NCBI GenBank assembly: GCA_034429475.1 | Contig: DAOUGD010000105.1 | Coordinates: forward strand, 1-36,767 | Source: JAKQHY01 sp034429475 | GTDB lineage: Bacteria > Chloroflexota > Anaerolineae > B4-G1 > SLSP01 | Length of the DNA: 36,767 bases | Direction of reading: 5' to 3' | Made by a program: the position numbers and the translations under genes | Notes under the pieces: model-generated | The model's database searches: none | Told to the model about the DNA's origin: nothing | The model's input: the letters and a program-made list of their open reading frames with translations, nothing else | Part shown: positions 21,167 to 29,802 of the stretch, piece after piece | Numbering within the stretch: the first letter of the stretch is position 1 | Layout of the letters: every line of letters begins with the position of its first letter

Positions 21167-22708
21167 GTGAAACAGGAGATGTCCTGGTTGCAAAAATTGA
21201 CACGGTATCACCGGTATGGCCTCCGCACGGATACACTGTGGCTGGCCGTCATCCTGGCCGGGCTGACGTTTTATACGTCGCTGACGCCCCTGCCGCCCAA
21301 CGATTTCTGGTGGCATCTAAAAATCGGCGAAGTCATCGCGCGCACGAGCGCCATCCCTGCCACCAATATGTTCGGGTGGACGCTGCCGGCCGACCAACCT
21401 TTCGTCTACGGCGCGTGGCTGGGCGAGTACTTGTTCTACTTGCTCTACCACTGGGGGCAGTTGCCCCTGGTCATCTTCACCCGCAACATCCTGATGCTGC
21501 TCACCTACGCCCTGCTGGGCGGCGAGGTACAGCGCCGCACCCATTCCGGGCGACTGGCGGCGCTGACGGTGCTGCTGGCCTACTTAATGACGATCAACAA
21601 CGTGATCATCCGCCCCCAAAACTGGTCGTGGCCGGTCTTCATGATCTATCTGGCGCTGCTCAGCCGTTACCACGATGGCGCGCTTAAAAAGGGATGGCTG
21701 CTCGCGCTGCCGGCGCTGATGGCCTTCTGGGTCAACGTCCACGGGGCGTTTGTGCTGGGGATCGTCCTCATCGGCGCGTTTTGCGTCGGGGCCGGCCTGG
21801 GACGCCTGCTCAAGCAGCCGGACGCGCTTTCCTGGGCGGACATCCGTTGGTTGGCGATCATCGGCGTCCTGACCGGTCTGGCGACCATCATCAATCCGCA
21901 GGGAATCGGTATCTTTCAGTACGTCCTCAACCTGATGACCGACCAGCCCAGTCAAACGCTGATCGTCGAATGGCAGTCCCCCACCCCGCACGGCGTGGCG
22001 AACACTGTGTTCTTCGCCAGTATCCTGTTGCTGCTGGTGATATTGTGGTACAGCCAATACCGCCCCAAACCCCCCGAAGTTCTGCTGATCCTCGGCTTCC
22101 TCTGGCTGGCGTGGAGCGGCATCCGCTACATCGTCTGGTACGGAATCGTCGTCATGCCGATTTTGGCGCAGGCCGTCAGCGGGTGGGTCAAGCGGGAATG
22201 GCTGATCGGTACGGTCGGAAAAAATCTGCTCAACGTGGGGTTGGCCGTCCTTATCTTCATCCCCGTAATCGGCGTGCAACCCTGGCTGCTGGATCGCATC
22301 GCCTGGCCCTTCCCGGAAACGTACACCCAATTGCTGTTGACGGACGCCCAAGCCGGCCCGCTGCTCACCGCCGACACGCCGGTGCCCGTCACGCGCTATC
22401 TGACCGCGCACCCCGGCGGGCCAATGTTCAACGAGATGGGCTACGGCAGTTATTTCATCTGGGCGCTGCCGGAGCAGAAGGTCTTCATTGACCCGCGCGT
22501 CGAGCTTTACCCCTACGAGCAGTGGCAAGACTACATCAACATCACCCACGGCGTGCGCTACGCCGCGCTGCTGGATCAGTACGGCGTCGAACGCATTGTG
22601 CTGGACGTAGAGCGCCAGAAGGATTTGTGGGAGGCTTTGCAGACGGATGCGCGTTGGCGGCAGGTGTATGCGGACGAGCACGCGCAGGTGTGGGATAAGC
22701 AGGAATGA
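21167..22708 (+). CDS. Multi-pass membrane protein, GT-C-like, unclassified (paralogue 1)
   Basis: A 513-residue integral membrane protein with about ten helices. The first outer loop contains 'PNDFWWHLKIGEVIARTSAIPATNMFGWT' and 'YGAWLGEYLFY'; acidic residues in this loop are typical of GT-C glycosyltransferases. A conserved 'WVNVHGAFVLG' helix start follows in the middle. The C-terminal 140 residues are soluble and contain 'FNEMGYGSYFIWALPEQKVFIDPRVELYP'. It is a paralogue of the next gene. GTG at 21167 or ATG at 21179 may be the start. The substrate is unknown. Confidence 0.8.
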   Translation: MKQEMSWLQKLTRYHRYGLRTDTLWLAVILAGLTFYTSLTPLPPNDFWWHLKIGEVIARTSAIPATNMFGWTLPADQPFVYGAWLGEYLFYLLYHWGQLPLVIFTRNILMLLTYALLGGEVQRRTHSGRLAALTVLLAYLMTINNVIIRPQNWSWPVFMIYLALLSRYHDGALKKGWLLALPALMAFWVNVHGAFVLGIVLIGAFCVGAGLGRLLKQPDALSWADIRWLAIIGVLTGLATIINPQGIGIFQYVLNLMTDQPSQTLIVEWQSPTPHGVANTVFFASILLLLVILWYSQYRPKPPEVLLILGFLWLAWSGIRYIVWYGIVVMPILAQAVSGWVKREWLIGTVGKNLLNVGLAVLIFIPVIGVQPWLLDRIAWPFPETYTQLLLTDAQAGPLLTADTPVPVTRYLTAHPGGPMFNEMGYGSYFIWALPEQKVFIDPRVELYPYEQWQDYINITHGVRYAALLDQYGVERIVLDVERQKDLWEALQTDARWRQVYADEHAQVWDKQE

Positions 22709-22743
22709 GAAATGGGTAATCGGAAATTGGAAATCGGGAACTG
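22702..22743. repeat. Six-unit heptamer array spanning a gene junction
   Basis: GGAATGA, GAAATGG, GTAATCG, GAAATTG, GAAATCG, GGAACTG in register. It contains the TGA of the upstream gene and the ATG and first ten codons of the downstream gene. Confidence 0.75.
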
Positions 22744-24283
22744 GTTGACGACGCGGCGGTTGGTGGTGTTGCTGTTGTGCGTTGCGGGCTTTGCGATGGC
22801 GCTGCGCGAAATCAAGGACGCCGACCTCTGGTGGCATCTGGCGACGGGACGCTATATCTTGGAGCAGCGGCAAATTCCCCGCGCGGACGTTTTCTCCTAT
22901 ACGGTGCGCGGGACGCGCTGGTATACCCACGAATGGCTGGCCGAGGTAGGAATGGTCGCCCTTTACCGGCTGGGCGGCGAGGCGGCGATCATCGCGGCGG
23001 CGGCGGCCATGGTCGCCCTCACGCTGATGGCGCTTTACAGCCAGTGCCAGGGACGTCCCTACGTCGCTGCGTTTGTGGTGATTTTGGGCGCGCTTGCCTC
23101 GGCCATCACCTGGGGGACGCGGCCGCAGATGGTCACGTTCCTGTTTGCGGCGCTGTATATGGGGTTGATTGAGCGGTATCGGGAGAGGACGAATGGCGAA
23201 TGGCGAATGGCGAATAGCGAAAAACGGGGGACTTCAACGGATGGGGGTGAGAAGAAAATCCGTTGGAATCCGTTCAATCCGGTGACGTTTTTTCAAAGCG
23301 ACGTGGGGCTGCTGTGCGCCTTTCCGCTCTTGATGATCGTGTGGGTGAACGCGCATGGCGGCTATTTTCTGGGGCTGGCGCTGCTGGCAGGCATCATCGG
23401 CGGCGATGGGTTGGCGCGGCTGATGGGGTGGACTTCCCAGCGCACCCTGAGCTGGCCCGCCTTGCGCAACCTGACGCTCGTGCTGGTCGCCTGCGTGCTG
23501 GCAACGCTGCTCAATCCCAATGGCTACGCTATGCTGTGGTATCCGTTTGAGACCCTGACCAGCCCGGCGATGCAGGCGTACATCCAGGAATGGGCCTCGC
23601 CCAATTTCCACGACTTCAACTTCTGGCCCTTCGCGGCGCTGTTGGTGGGCGGCGCGGCGTTGATGGTAGCGTTACGCCGCCGCCCCGACCTGACCGACGG
23701 ATTGCTCTTCTTCGGCCTCGGCTGCGCGGGATTGCTGTCAGCGCGACACATCCCGCTGTTCGTCGTCGTCGCCGTGCCGGTCGTGACCCGCACATTGGCC
23801 GACGTCCGCGTCCCGCAGAGTGCGCGCAACTTCCCGGCGGTGAATTGGGGCATCCTGGCGCTGGCGCTGCTGGCGACCGGCGCGCGGTTCACCGTCATCC
23901 TGCAAGACAACCGCGTCTACGAGACGACGCACTATCCCCAGGCCGCGCTGGCTTATATCGAGAGCCACGGGCTGCGCGACGCCGCCATCTACAACACCTA
24001 CAACTGGGGTGGCTACCTGGTCTGGAAGGGCCTCCCGGTCTTCATTGATGGACGCGCCGACGTGTATGGAGACGCCTTCATCGAACAGTTTCTGACGGCG
24101 TACTACGTGCGCGAGGGCTGGCGCGCGGCGCTGGACGCTTACAAGCCGGATTACGTGCTGATCGAGGCCAACGCTTCGATGGCCGTTTTGCTGGACGAGG
24201 CGCCCGAATGGGAGCGGGTCTACACGGACGAGGTAGCCGTCATCTTCGTTCGACAGACGAGCCATGAACTTGTTCCTGAATAA
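22712..24283 (+). CDS. Multi-pass membrane protein, GT-C-like, unclassified (paralogue 2)
   Basis: A 523-residue paralogue of the preceding protein: 'DADLWWHLATGRYILEQRQIPRADVFSYT' and 'HEWLAEVGMVALY' in the first loop, 'WVNAHGGYFLG' in the middle and 'YNTYNWGGYLVWKGLPVFIDGRADVY' in the soluble C-terminus. Its N-terminus ('MGNRKLEIGNW') is encoded by heptamer repeats. Between helices, around residues 157-192, a polar stretch ('TNGEWRMANSEKRGTS...') is encoded by heptamers (23191-23225) and 9/10-mers (23256-23283) and is absent from the paralogue, so it looks like a repeat insertion tolerated in a cytosolic loop. Function is unknown but surface glycan transfer is likely. Confidence 0.8.
   Translation: MGNRKLEIGNWLTTRRLVVLLLCVAGFAMALREIKDADLWWHLATGRYILEQRQIPRADVFSYTVRGTRWYTHEWLAEVGMVALYRLGGEAAIIAAAAAMVALTLMALYSQCQGRPYVAAFVVILGALASAITWGTRPQMVTFLFAALYMGLIERYRERTNGEWRMANSEKRGTSTDGGEKKIRWNPFNPVTFFQSDVGLLCAFPLLMIVWVNAHGGYFLGLALLAGIIGGDGLARLMGWTSQRTLSWPALRNLTLVLVACVLATLLNPNGYAMLWYPFETLTSPAMQAYIQEWASPNFHDFNFWPFAALLVGGAALMVALRRRPDLTDGLLFFGLGCAGLLSARHIPLFVVVAVPVVTRTLADVRVPQSARNFPAVNWGILALALLATGARFTVILQDNRVYETTHYPQAALAYIESHGLRDAAIYNTYNWGGYLVWKGLPVFIDGRADVYGDAFIEQFLTAYYVREGWRAALDAYKPDYVLIEANASMAVLLDEAPEWERVYTDEVAVIFVRQTSHELVPE
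23191..23225. repeat. Five-unit heptamer array inside a coding region
   Basis: GAATGGC three times, then GAATAGC and GAAAAAC, in register within the open frame. Confidence 0.85.
23256..23283. repeat. 9/10-mer repeat inside a coding region
   Basis: AAATCCGTT, GGAATCCGTT, CAATCCGGT. The same unit recurs at 24416-24442. Confidence 0.7.
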
Positions 24284-24300
24284 GGTGCAAAGAAAGGTTG

Positions 24301-24330
24301 GACGCAGATAAACGCCGATGAACGCAGATT
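24301..24330. repeat. Three 10-mer repeats
   Basis: GACGCAGATA, AACGCCGATG, AACGCAGATT in register, directly after the previous gene. Confidence 0.65.
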
Positions 24331-24338
24331 TTAAGGAA

Positions 24339-24367
24339 TTCTCAGAGAACCAAAATTAGCCTATAAT
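24339..24367 (+). promoter_or_regulatory. Promoter for the YLDPGTGS-methyltransferase genes
   Basis: Weak -35 TTCTCA (24339-24344), 17-bp spacer and perfect -10 TATAAT (24362-24367). The leader of about 90 bases contains the 9-mer repeats. Confidence 0.5.
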
Positions 24368-24415
24368 GAAAGTATGCGCGGCCCGTTGATCCCAATCCTT
24401 CGATCGCAGGCCGCC

Positions 24416-24442
24416 ATATCCGTTAAATCCGTTGAATCCGTT
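24416..24442. repeat. Three 9-mer repeats
   Basis: ATATCCGTT, AAATCCGTT, GAATCCGTT in register, in the leader just before the ribosome site. Confidence 0.75.
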
Positions 24443-24461
24443 GAGAAATGAGGTGATGATG

Positions 24462-24692
24462 ATGAGCAATTTGTATGGAGCTTTGTTAAATTTAGCCGAA
24501 TCGAATGGTGTGAGCCACCCCCTGGCCTACCTGGACCCCGGAACAGGCAGTTACATCATCCAACTGCTGATTGCGGGCGTATTGGGCGCGGCCTTTCTGC
24601 TGCGGGGATACTGGAAAACCGTCAAGGACTTTTTCGTGAAACTCTTCTCCAAAAAACAAACACCCCCGGAGGACACTCCCCATGGCGAGTAG
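24462..24692 (+). CDS. Small 'YLDPGTGS' membrane protein
   Basis: A 76-residue protein with the motif 'AYLDPGTGSYIIQLLIAGVLGAAFLLRGYW' and a basic C-terminal tail, one membrane helix in all. I recall similar short proteins in many bacteria next to surface-polysaccharide and alkaline-phosphatase-fold genes, as here, but I know of no assigned function. The start at 24462 is the last of three consecutive ATGs and has GAGGTG 6 bases upstream. It overlaps the next gene by 11 bases. Confidence 0.75.
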   Translation: MSNLYGALLNLAESNGVSHPLAYLDPGTGSYIIQLLIAGVLGAAFLLRGYWKTVKDFFVKLFSKKQTPPEDTPHGE

Positions 24693-26076
24693 CCCGGCGG
24701 ACGGCGCCTCGTTCCGGGACCCCGCCGGGTTCCTATTCTCGCGGGAGGGGCAGCTCTATCGCCAGGTGAATCAGGCCGGGCGGGAGGACTATGCGCATCT
24801 GATGCAATCCGGCCTGTATCAAGCCCTGGTGGAACAACATCTCATCATCCCGCACCGCGAGGTGGATGTCCCTGCGCCGCGCCCCGACCTGGCCTACCAG
24901 ATCATCCAGCCGGACGTCGTCCCCTTCATTTCGTATCCCTACGAATGGTGCTTCGGCCAACTCCAGGCGGCGGCGCTGGCGACGTTGCAACTGCAAAAGC
25001 TCGCGCTCAAGTTCGGGATGTCCTTGAAGGACGCCAGCGCCTACAACATCCAGTTTGTCGCAGGCCGACCCACGTTGATTGATACGCTGTCCTTCGAGAT
25101 CTATAAAGAAGGCCGCCCCTGGGACGCCTACCGGCAGTTCTGCCAGCACTTCCTCGCGCCGCTCGCGCTGATGAGCTACTGTGACGTGCGGCTGAGCCAA
25201 CTGCTGCGGGTCTACATTGACGGCGTGCCGCTCGACCTCGCTGCCCGGCTGCTGCCCTGGCGAACGCGGCTGAATTTCCCCCTACTGATGCACATCCACC
25301 TCCACGCGGGCGCGCAGCAGCGCTATGCCGACACGCCAGACAGCCAGCAGCAGGTGCGCGCGCTGCAAACCCGCCAGATCAGCCAGACCTCACTGCTTGG
25401 CATGGTGGATAGCCTGGAATCCATCGTCGCCAAATTGCGGTGGCAGCGCACGCAGACCGAATGGGCCGACTATTACACCGATACCAATTACACCAGCACC
25501 GCCGGCCAGGAGAAGAAACGCCTCGTAAACGAATTCGTGGAGCGCGTGCAGCCCCAGATGGTGTGGGATTTGGGCGCGAACACCGGACTGTACAGCCGCG
25601 TCGCCAGTGATAAAGGGATTTTCACTGTGGCGTTTGACATTGATCCCGGCGCGGTGCAACAAGCCTACACCCTCAGCGTCGCCCACAAGGAGTCCCACCT
25701 GCTGCCGCTCGTGCTGGACTTGACCAACCCCAGTCCGGCGTTGGGATGGGCGCACGCCGAGCGCATGGCCTTCGCAGAACGCGGCCCGGTAGACATGGTG
25801 ATGGCGCTGGCCCTCATCCATCACCTGGCGATTGGCAACAACGTCCCCCTGGCGCGGATTGCCGAATTCTTCGGGCGGCTGGCGCGGTGGCTGGTGATAG
25901 AATTCGTCCCCAAATCGGACTCGCAAGTCCAACGCCTGCTGACCACCCGCAAGGATATCTTCCCCGACTACACCCGCGAAGGATTCGAGCAGGCCTTTGG
26001 CGCCACATTCACCATCGAGGCCGCCGAATCCATCCCTGAATCCGAGCGCATCCTATATTTGATGAAGCGGAAATAA
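24682..26076 (+). CDS. Two-domain SAM-dependent methyltransferase (NoeA-like)
   Basis: A 464-residue cytosolic protein. The C-terminal half is a class I methyltransferase with motif I 'VWDLGANTGLYSRVA' (about 290-305), 'VAFDID' as motif II and 'VDMVMALALIHHL' as motif IV. The N-terminal half has 'SLKDASAYNIQFVAGRPTLIDTLSFE' (about 112-140), resembling a degenerate kinase catalytic loop (D..N) and metal-binding (ID) pair. The layout is like nodulation-associated NoeA-type methyltransferases. Overlap with the small membrane protein gene suggests joint action in modifying a surface polymer precursor. Confidence 0.75.
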   Translation: MASSPADGASFRDPAGFLFSREGQLYRQVNQAGREDYAHLMQSGLYQALVEQHLIIPHREVDVPAPRPDLAYQIIQPDVVPFISYPYEWCFGQLQAAALATLQLQKLALKFGMSLKDASAYNIQFVAGRPTLIDTLSFEIYKEGRPWDAYRQFCQHFLAPLALMSYCDVRLSQLLRVYIDGVPLDLAARLLPWRTRLNFPLLMHIHLHAGAQQRYADTPDSQQQVRALQTRQISQTSLLGMVDSLESIVAKLRWQRTQTEWADYYTDTNYTSTAGQEKKRLVNEFVERVQPQMVWDLGANTGLYSRVASDKGIFTVAFDIDPGAVQQAYTLSVAHKESHLLPLVLDLTNPSPALGWAHAERMAFAERGPVDMVMALALIHHLAIGNNVPLARIAEFFGRLARWLVIEFVPKSDSQVQRLLTTRKDIFPDYTREGFEQAFGATFTIEAAESIPESERILYLMKRK

Positions 26077-26136
26077 GCCCATGGGAACTGAGCGAGCGCC
26101 GGTCTTCCACACCCTCAGCGGCAAAGGTAACACAGA

Positions 26137-27741
26137 ATGAAACCCAAATCCGTAGTTTTCCACCCGCTCTTGTTTGCCATTTACCCCATTCTTGAGTTAG
26201 CCTTTAATCTGAACGCGAAGCTTCCCTTCAGGTATGCCGGACGCGCGTTGGTATTAGCACCGTTATGCGCGCTGGGTTTGATGATCGTACTGAAATATGT
26301 TATCAAGGATTGGGATCGCGCCGGATTTTTGACCTCCCTCGTGCTATTTCTCCTGTTGTACTACGGAATTCTATATCGCGTGGGATGGGGTCTTAGTATT
26401 GGAAAGTTGCGCCTGGGCCGACATCCATTCTTATTCACCGGCTGGGCTTTGTTGTTGGGATTAATTGGCAGCCGGTGGACCTGGAAACACTTACACAACC
26501 ATTCTAAAATCACCCAATTCCTGAATTTTGCGGCGGTTGTGGCTATCGTGCTGTCTGTGGGACGCTTCGGACTGAACCGGGCGATGCTGAACGCTTCCCG
26601 CCAGGAGAGAAATACAGCCGGCGAGCAAATACAGCCAGAACTCCCGAAGGTGCGGGCAACGGAGAAACCGGACATTTATTACATTATTGTGGATGGCTAC
26701 GGGCGGCGCGATGTCTTGCAGGAGGTATACGATTTTGACAATACGCCATTCATTGAGTTCTTGCAATCCCACGGCTTCTATGTTGCGGAGCAATCCCAGG
26801 CCAATTACACAGCGACGTTGTATTCCCTGCCCGCTGCGCTCAATTTTGAATACCTGGATACCTTGCTGAACATGGCTCCCAACAGTCGTGACTACGTCCC
26901 CCTGGTTCAATTACTCCAACACAGCCGGGCGCGTGCTGCTTTGCAAGCCTTAGGATACCAGTTTATTGCTAATGACACCAACTTTATTTTCTCCACCATC
27001 GTGGATGCCGATATTCTCTTCCGTCGTCCGCCCGACAATCCCTGGCTCAACGAATTTGAGGCGGTGCTGGTGATGAGTTCGGCGGCCGCCGTGCTTGTTG
27101 ACGCCGGGGTGTTTGATGTACCGTGGATCGGCTATCAGCAGGCGCGCGAACGTATTCTCTTCTCCTATGACAGCCTCCAGCACATCCCGGAAATCCCCGG
27201 CCCCAAATTTGTGTTCTTTCACATCCTGGCGCCGCATCCGCCGTTCCTCTTCGATGCGACGGGTCAGCCTGTGTCGCCGGGGACGCCCTATTCCGGCGGC
27301 GGCGACGGCGATCATTACCTGGGATTCCCCGATGCGTATGTCCAGGGCTACCGAGGCCAACTGGCTTATACGAACATCCTCTTGCAACAAACCGTAGAAA
27401 CGATTCTCAGTAATTCCGAAACGCCCCCCATTATCGTCATCCAGGGCGACCACGGCCCCGGCGCTTTGCTAGAAGAAACGTTGGAGCAAAGTTGTATCCG
27501 CGAACGGGTGGGGATTCTCAATGCCTACTATTTGCCGGGGGAAGGCGCGCAGAAGTTATATCCAACCATCACTCCCGTCAATACCTTCCGAGTGATCTTT
27601 GACACCTATTTTGGAACCAATTTAGGGCTACTGGCGGATCACAGTTATTACGTTAACCAAAGTCACCCCTATGACTTTACCGAGATAGGAGACCGCAGCC
27701 AGATTCCTTGTAACTTAGAACCCATCCGGCGGTGGGAATGA
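26137..27741 (+). CDS. Membrane-anchored alkaline-phosphatase/sulfatase-fold transferase (paralogue 1)
   Basis: A 534-residue protein with four membrane helices (about 8-145) followed by an extracellular phosphatase/sulfatase-fold domain, the layout of LTA synthase and phosphoethanolamine transferases. 'DIYYIIVDGYGRRDVL' supplies metal ligand D186; T227 in 'NYTATLYSLPAALN' is a candidate nucleophile; 'FFHILAPHPPF' and 'VIQGDHGPG' supply further metal ligands. It might move a phospho-alcohol group onto a surface glycan or hydrolyse one. Paralogue of 29803-31383. Its stop overlaps the next start (ATGA). Confidence 0.78.
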   Translation: MKPKSVVFHPLLFAIYPILELAFNLNAKLPFRYAGRALVLAPLCALGLMIVLKYVIKDWDRAGFLTSLVLFLLLYYGILYRVGWGLSIGKLRLGRHPFLFTGWALLLGLIGSRWTWKHLHNHSKITQFLNFAAVVAIVLSVGRFGLNRAMLNASRQERNTAGEQIQPELPKVRATEKPDIYYIIVDGYGRRDVLQEVYDFDNTPFIEFLQSHGFYVAEQSQANYTATLYSLPAALNFEYLDTLLNMAPNSRDYVPLVQLLQHSRARAALQALGYQFIANDTNFIFSTIVDADILFRRPPDNPWLNEFEAVLVMSSAAAVLVDAGVFDVPWIGYQQARERILFSYDSLQHIPEIPGPKFVFFHILAPHPPFLFDATGQPVSPGTPYSGGGDGDHYLGFPDAYVQGYRGQLAYTNILLQQTVETILSNSETPPIIVIQGDHGPGALLEETLEQSCIRERVGILNAYYLPGEGAQKLYPTITPVNTFRVIFDTYFGTNLGLLADHSYYVNQSHPYDFTEIGDRSQIPCNLEPIRRWE

Positions 27742-29792
27742 CAATACATTCAATTCTGAAGCGGGAAGCAGCGTCCCCTGGGCGCGAACGGGCTATTCCT
27801 GGAGATCGCTGGGTGCTGTTGTTCGCTATTCTGGCGGGCGGTATCCTGGCGGCCCTCAGCGTGATGCGCTATACCGCCTACAACGCGGGGATGCTCGACT
27901 TGGGCAACATGTCCCAGGCGATCTGGAGTGTTACCCGTGGTCATCCGCTGGAATTTACCTACTGGTGGGGAAACTACAGCCGGCTCGCGCTGCATGTTGA
28001 ACTAATCTATTGCTTGTTCGCCCCCTTTTATGCGTTGTTTCCCTCGCCAATCACTTTGCTCATCATCCAGTCGGGCTTGTTTGCGGCCGGGGCGTTCCCT
28101 TTACACGCGCTGGCTACCCGTAGATTGGAGCATCCGGTTGCGGCGCGTTGCGTTGTCTTGATCTATCTCTTATATCCGGTCGCATTGACGGCAGTGCTAT
28201 TTGACTTCCACGGCGACACGTTAGCGCTGCCTTTGCTGATGTTCATGCTCAATGCGCTTGACCAGCGCGCATGGCGCAAGTATACATTTTGGTTGATATT
28301 GGCGCTGAGTTGTAAGTTCTACGTAGCCGTGGCTGTGGCGATGATGGGCGTGGTGCTTTACCTCAAAGGGGAACGCCGCGTCGCCCTCTGGTCAATAGTG
28401 GGGAGTTTGCTCTGGGGCGGATTGGCTTTCTTTGTGATTCGACCCCTGTTTGCCCCGGTCATCGGCACAGAAGTTCAGGCGACGGCCTCAGGATATTTCA
28501 GTTTCTATTTCGGAAATCTTACCGAACTACTACAGAATCCGGCGGCGCTAACCCAACGGTTGTTAACAGCCCTGGTAGTGTTTACGCCGGCCCTGTGGCT
28601 AGGTTGGCGCGCAGCTCTCTGGTTATTACCGGCAGGGGTGGTTGCCTTGCCCTCTTTGTTGAGCGTAGGGGATGTTTCCGCCTCCGATTATCGCTTTCAT
28701 CACTACGCCATCACTGTGCCCTTTTTGTTGGCGGCCATTGTCTATGGAGCAGCGGCGCTGCGGCAACGCCAGCGTAATGCGCCACTGGGCCAACGCGCGG
28801 GGCGTCCGTGGCGCCGGGAATTGCTTATGACGCTAATCATCACGCTGATGTTTACGGTAGTCCTCATTGACATTCCCCTCAATCCACTGTTTTGGATCGC
28901 CGCACCAGGTTGGGGGTGGGATACCAACGCCTATGGACGCACCGCCCGGGATGCCTTCAAGGATCGCTGGTTGCGCGAACAGGTGCCGGATGAGGTACCG
29001 ATCGCCACCTCCATGTTTCTGGCGCCGCACCTGGTCAATCGTGAGGTAGTTTATTTATTTCGGTATGAGGATGGCAATAATTTACCGTCGCTGGTGAAAC
29101 GGCTGACCACCGTGGACTATGCAATTGCCGATGCACTGTCGGATTTCAGCACCCCCCTGCCTGGAGTCACCACCGACGTACAAACTGGCGTCCCCCCCAT
29201 CTCCGCAGTTGTCGGCGTCGGACACCAACCGGCCTCTATCGGCGGCGTGTTGCACGATAGCCAGGCTATCGCAGCTTTGTTGCACGATCCAACATTCGGC
29301 CTGGTGCAGGCCCGCGATGGTTTGTTGCTTTTCCAACGCAATCCTGATCCGCAGCAGGTATTGTCACAGCACGTCAGCGTGCAGAAAGACGCCGCCGCCA
29401 CAGACCTGCTCCACCACTTTGAGAATGGAACTGGGTTGAGAGATATACAAATCACTCCCCTGGGAGAGCGCCGTTTCCAGTTGCACTTTGTGTGGGAAGT
29501 GTTACCGGAATGGGAACTGCACGCCCCATTCTTTGCCGCCAGCCGGCTGGAAGGGGTGCCCCAGGCGCGTATTGCCCACTTGCCCACGCAGGTCTTGTAT
29601 CCGCCGCAAGATTGGTCGCCCGGTGAAGTCATTATTGAGGATTTCGAGATTGTGCTGCCCGCCAATCTGGCGACCGGGCAGTATGCGTTGTGGACTGCCT
29701 GGTACGATAGCCGCCACCTCTTCGCTGCCGAGACTGACGCGCGCAGCCGGGTGAGCAGCGAACTTCAGGTAGGACTGCTAACCATCAACTAA
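27738..29792 (+). CDS. DUF2079 multi-pass membrane protein (paralogue 1)
   Basis: A 684-residue protein with about ten helices in the first 390 residues, typical of DUF2079: 'MLDLGNMSQAIWSVTRGHPLEFTYWW' in the first loop, 'LHVELIYCLFAPFYALFPSP' after it, 'FDFHGDTLALPLLMF' in the middle. The C-terminal 290 residues are soluble. DUF2079 proteins are GT-C-like and suspected sugar transferases, but no activity is proven to my knowledge. The ATG at 27738 overlaps the stop of the previous gene; GTG at 27732 is also in frame. Confidence 0.82.
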   Translation: MTIHSILKREAASPGRERAIPGDRWVLLFAILAGGILAALSVMRYTAYNAGMLDLGNMSQAIWSVTRGHPLEFTYWWGNYSRLALHVELIYCLFAPFYALFPSPITLLIIQSGLFAAGAFPLHALATRRLEHPVAARCVVLIYLLYPVALTAVLFDFHGDTLALPLLMFMLNALDQRAWRKYTFWLILALSCKFYVAVAVAMMGVVLYLKGERRVALWSIVGSLLWGGLAFFVIRPLFAPVIGTEVQATASGYFSFYFGNLTELLQNPAALTQRLLTALVVFTPALWLGWRAALWLLPAGVVALPSLLSVGDVSASDYRFHHYAITVPFLLAAIVYGAAALRQRQRNAPLGQRAGRPWRRELLMTLIITLMFTVVLIDIPLNPLFWIAAPGWGWDTNAYGRTARDAFKDRWLREQVPDEVPIATSMFLAPHLVNREVVYLFRYEDGNNLPSLVKRLTTVDYAIADALSDFSTPLPGVTTDVQTGVPPISAVVGVGHQPASIGGVLHDSQAIAALLHDPTFGLVQARDGLLLFQRNPDPQQVLSQHVSVQKDAAATDLLHHFENGTGLRDIQITPLGERRFQLHFVWEVLPEWELHAPFFAASRLEGVPQARIAHLPTQVLYPPQDWSPGEVIIEDFEIVLPANLATGQYALWTAWYDSRHLFAAETDARSRVSSELQVGLLTIN

Positions 29793-29802
29793 AAAGGCCA
29801 GA

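Noticed and set aside
21584..22930. 448-residue minus-strand open frame
   Set aside because: It runs antisense to two intact membrane protein genes and crosses their boundary; composition (rich in H, Q, R, D) is typical of an antisense shadow in GC-rich DNA.
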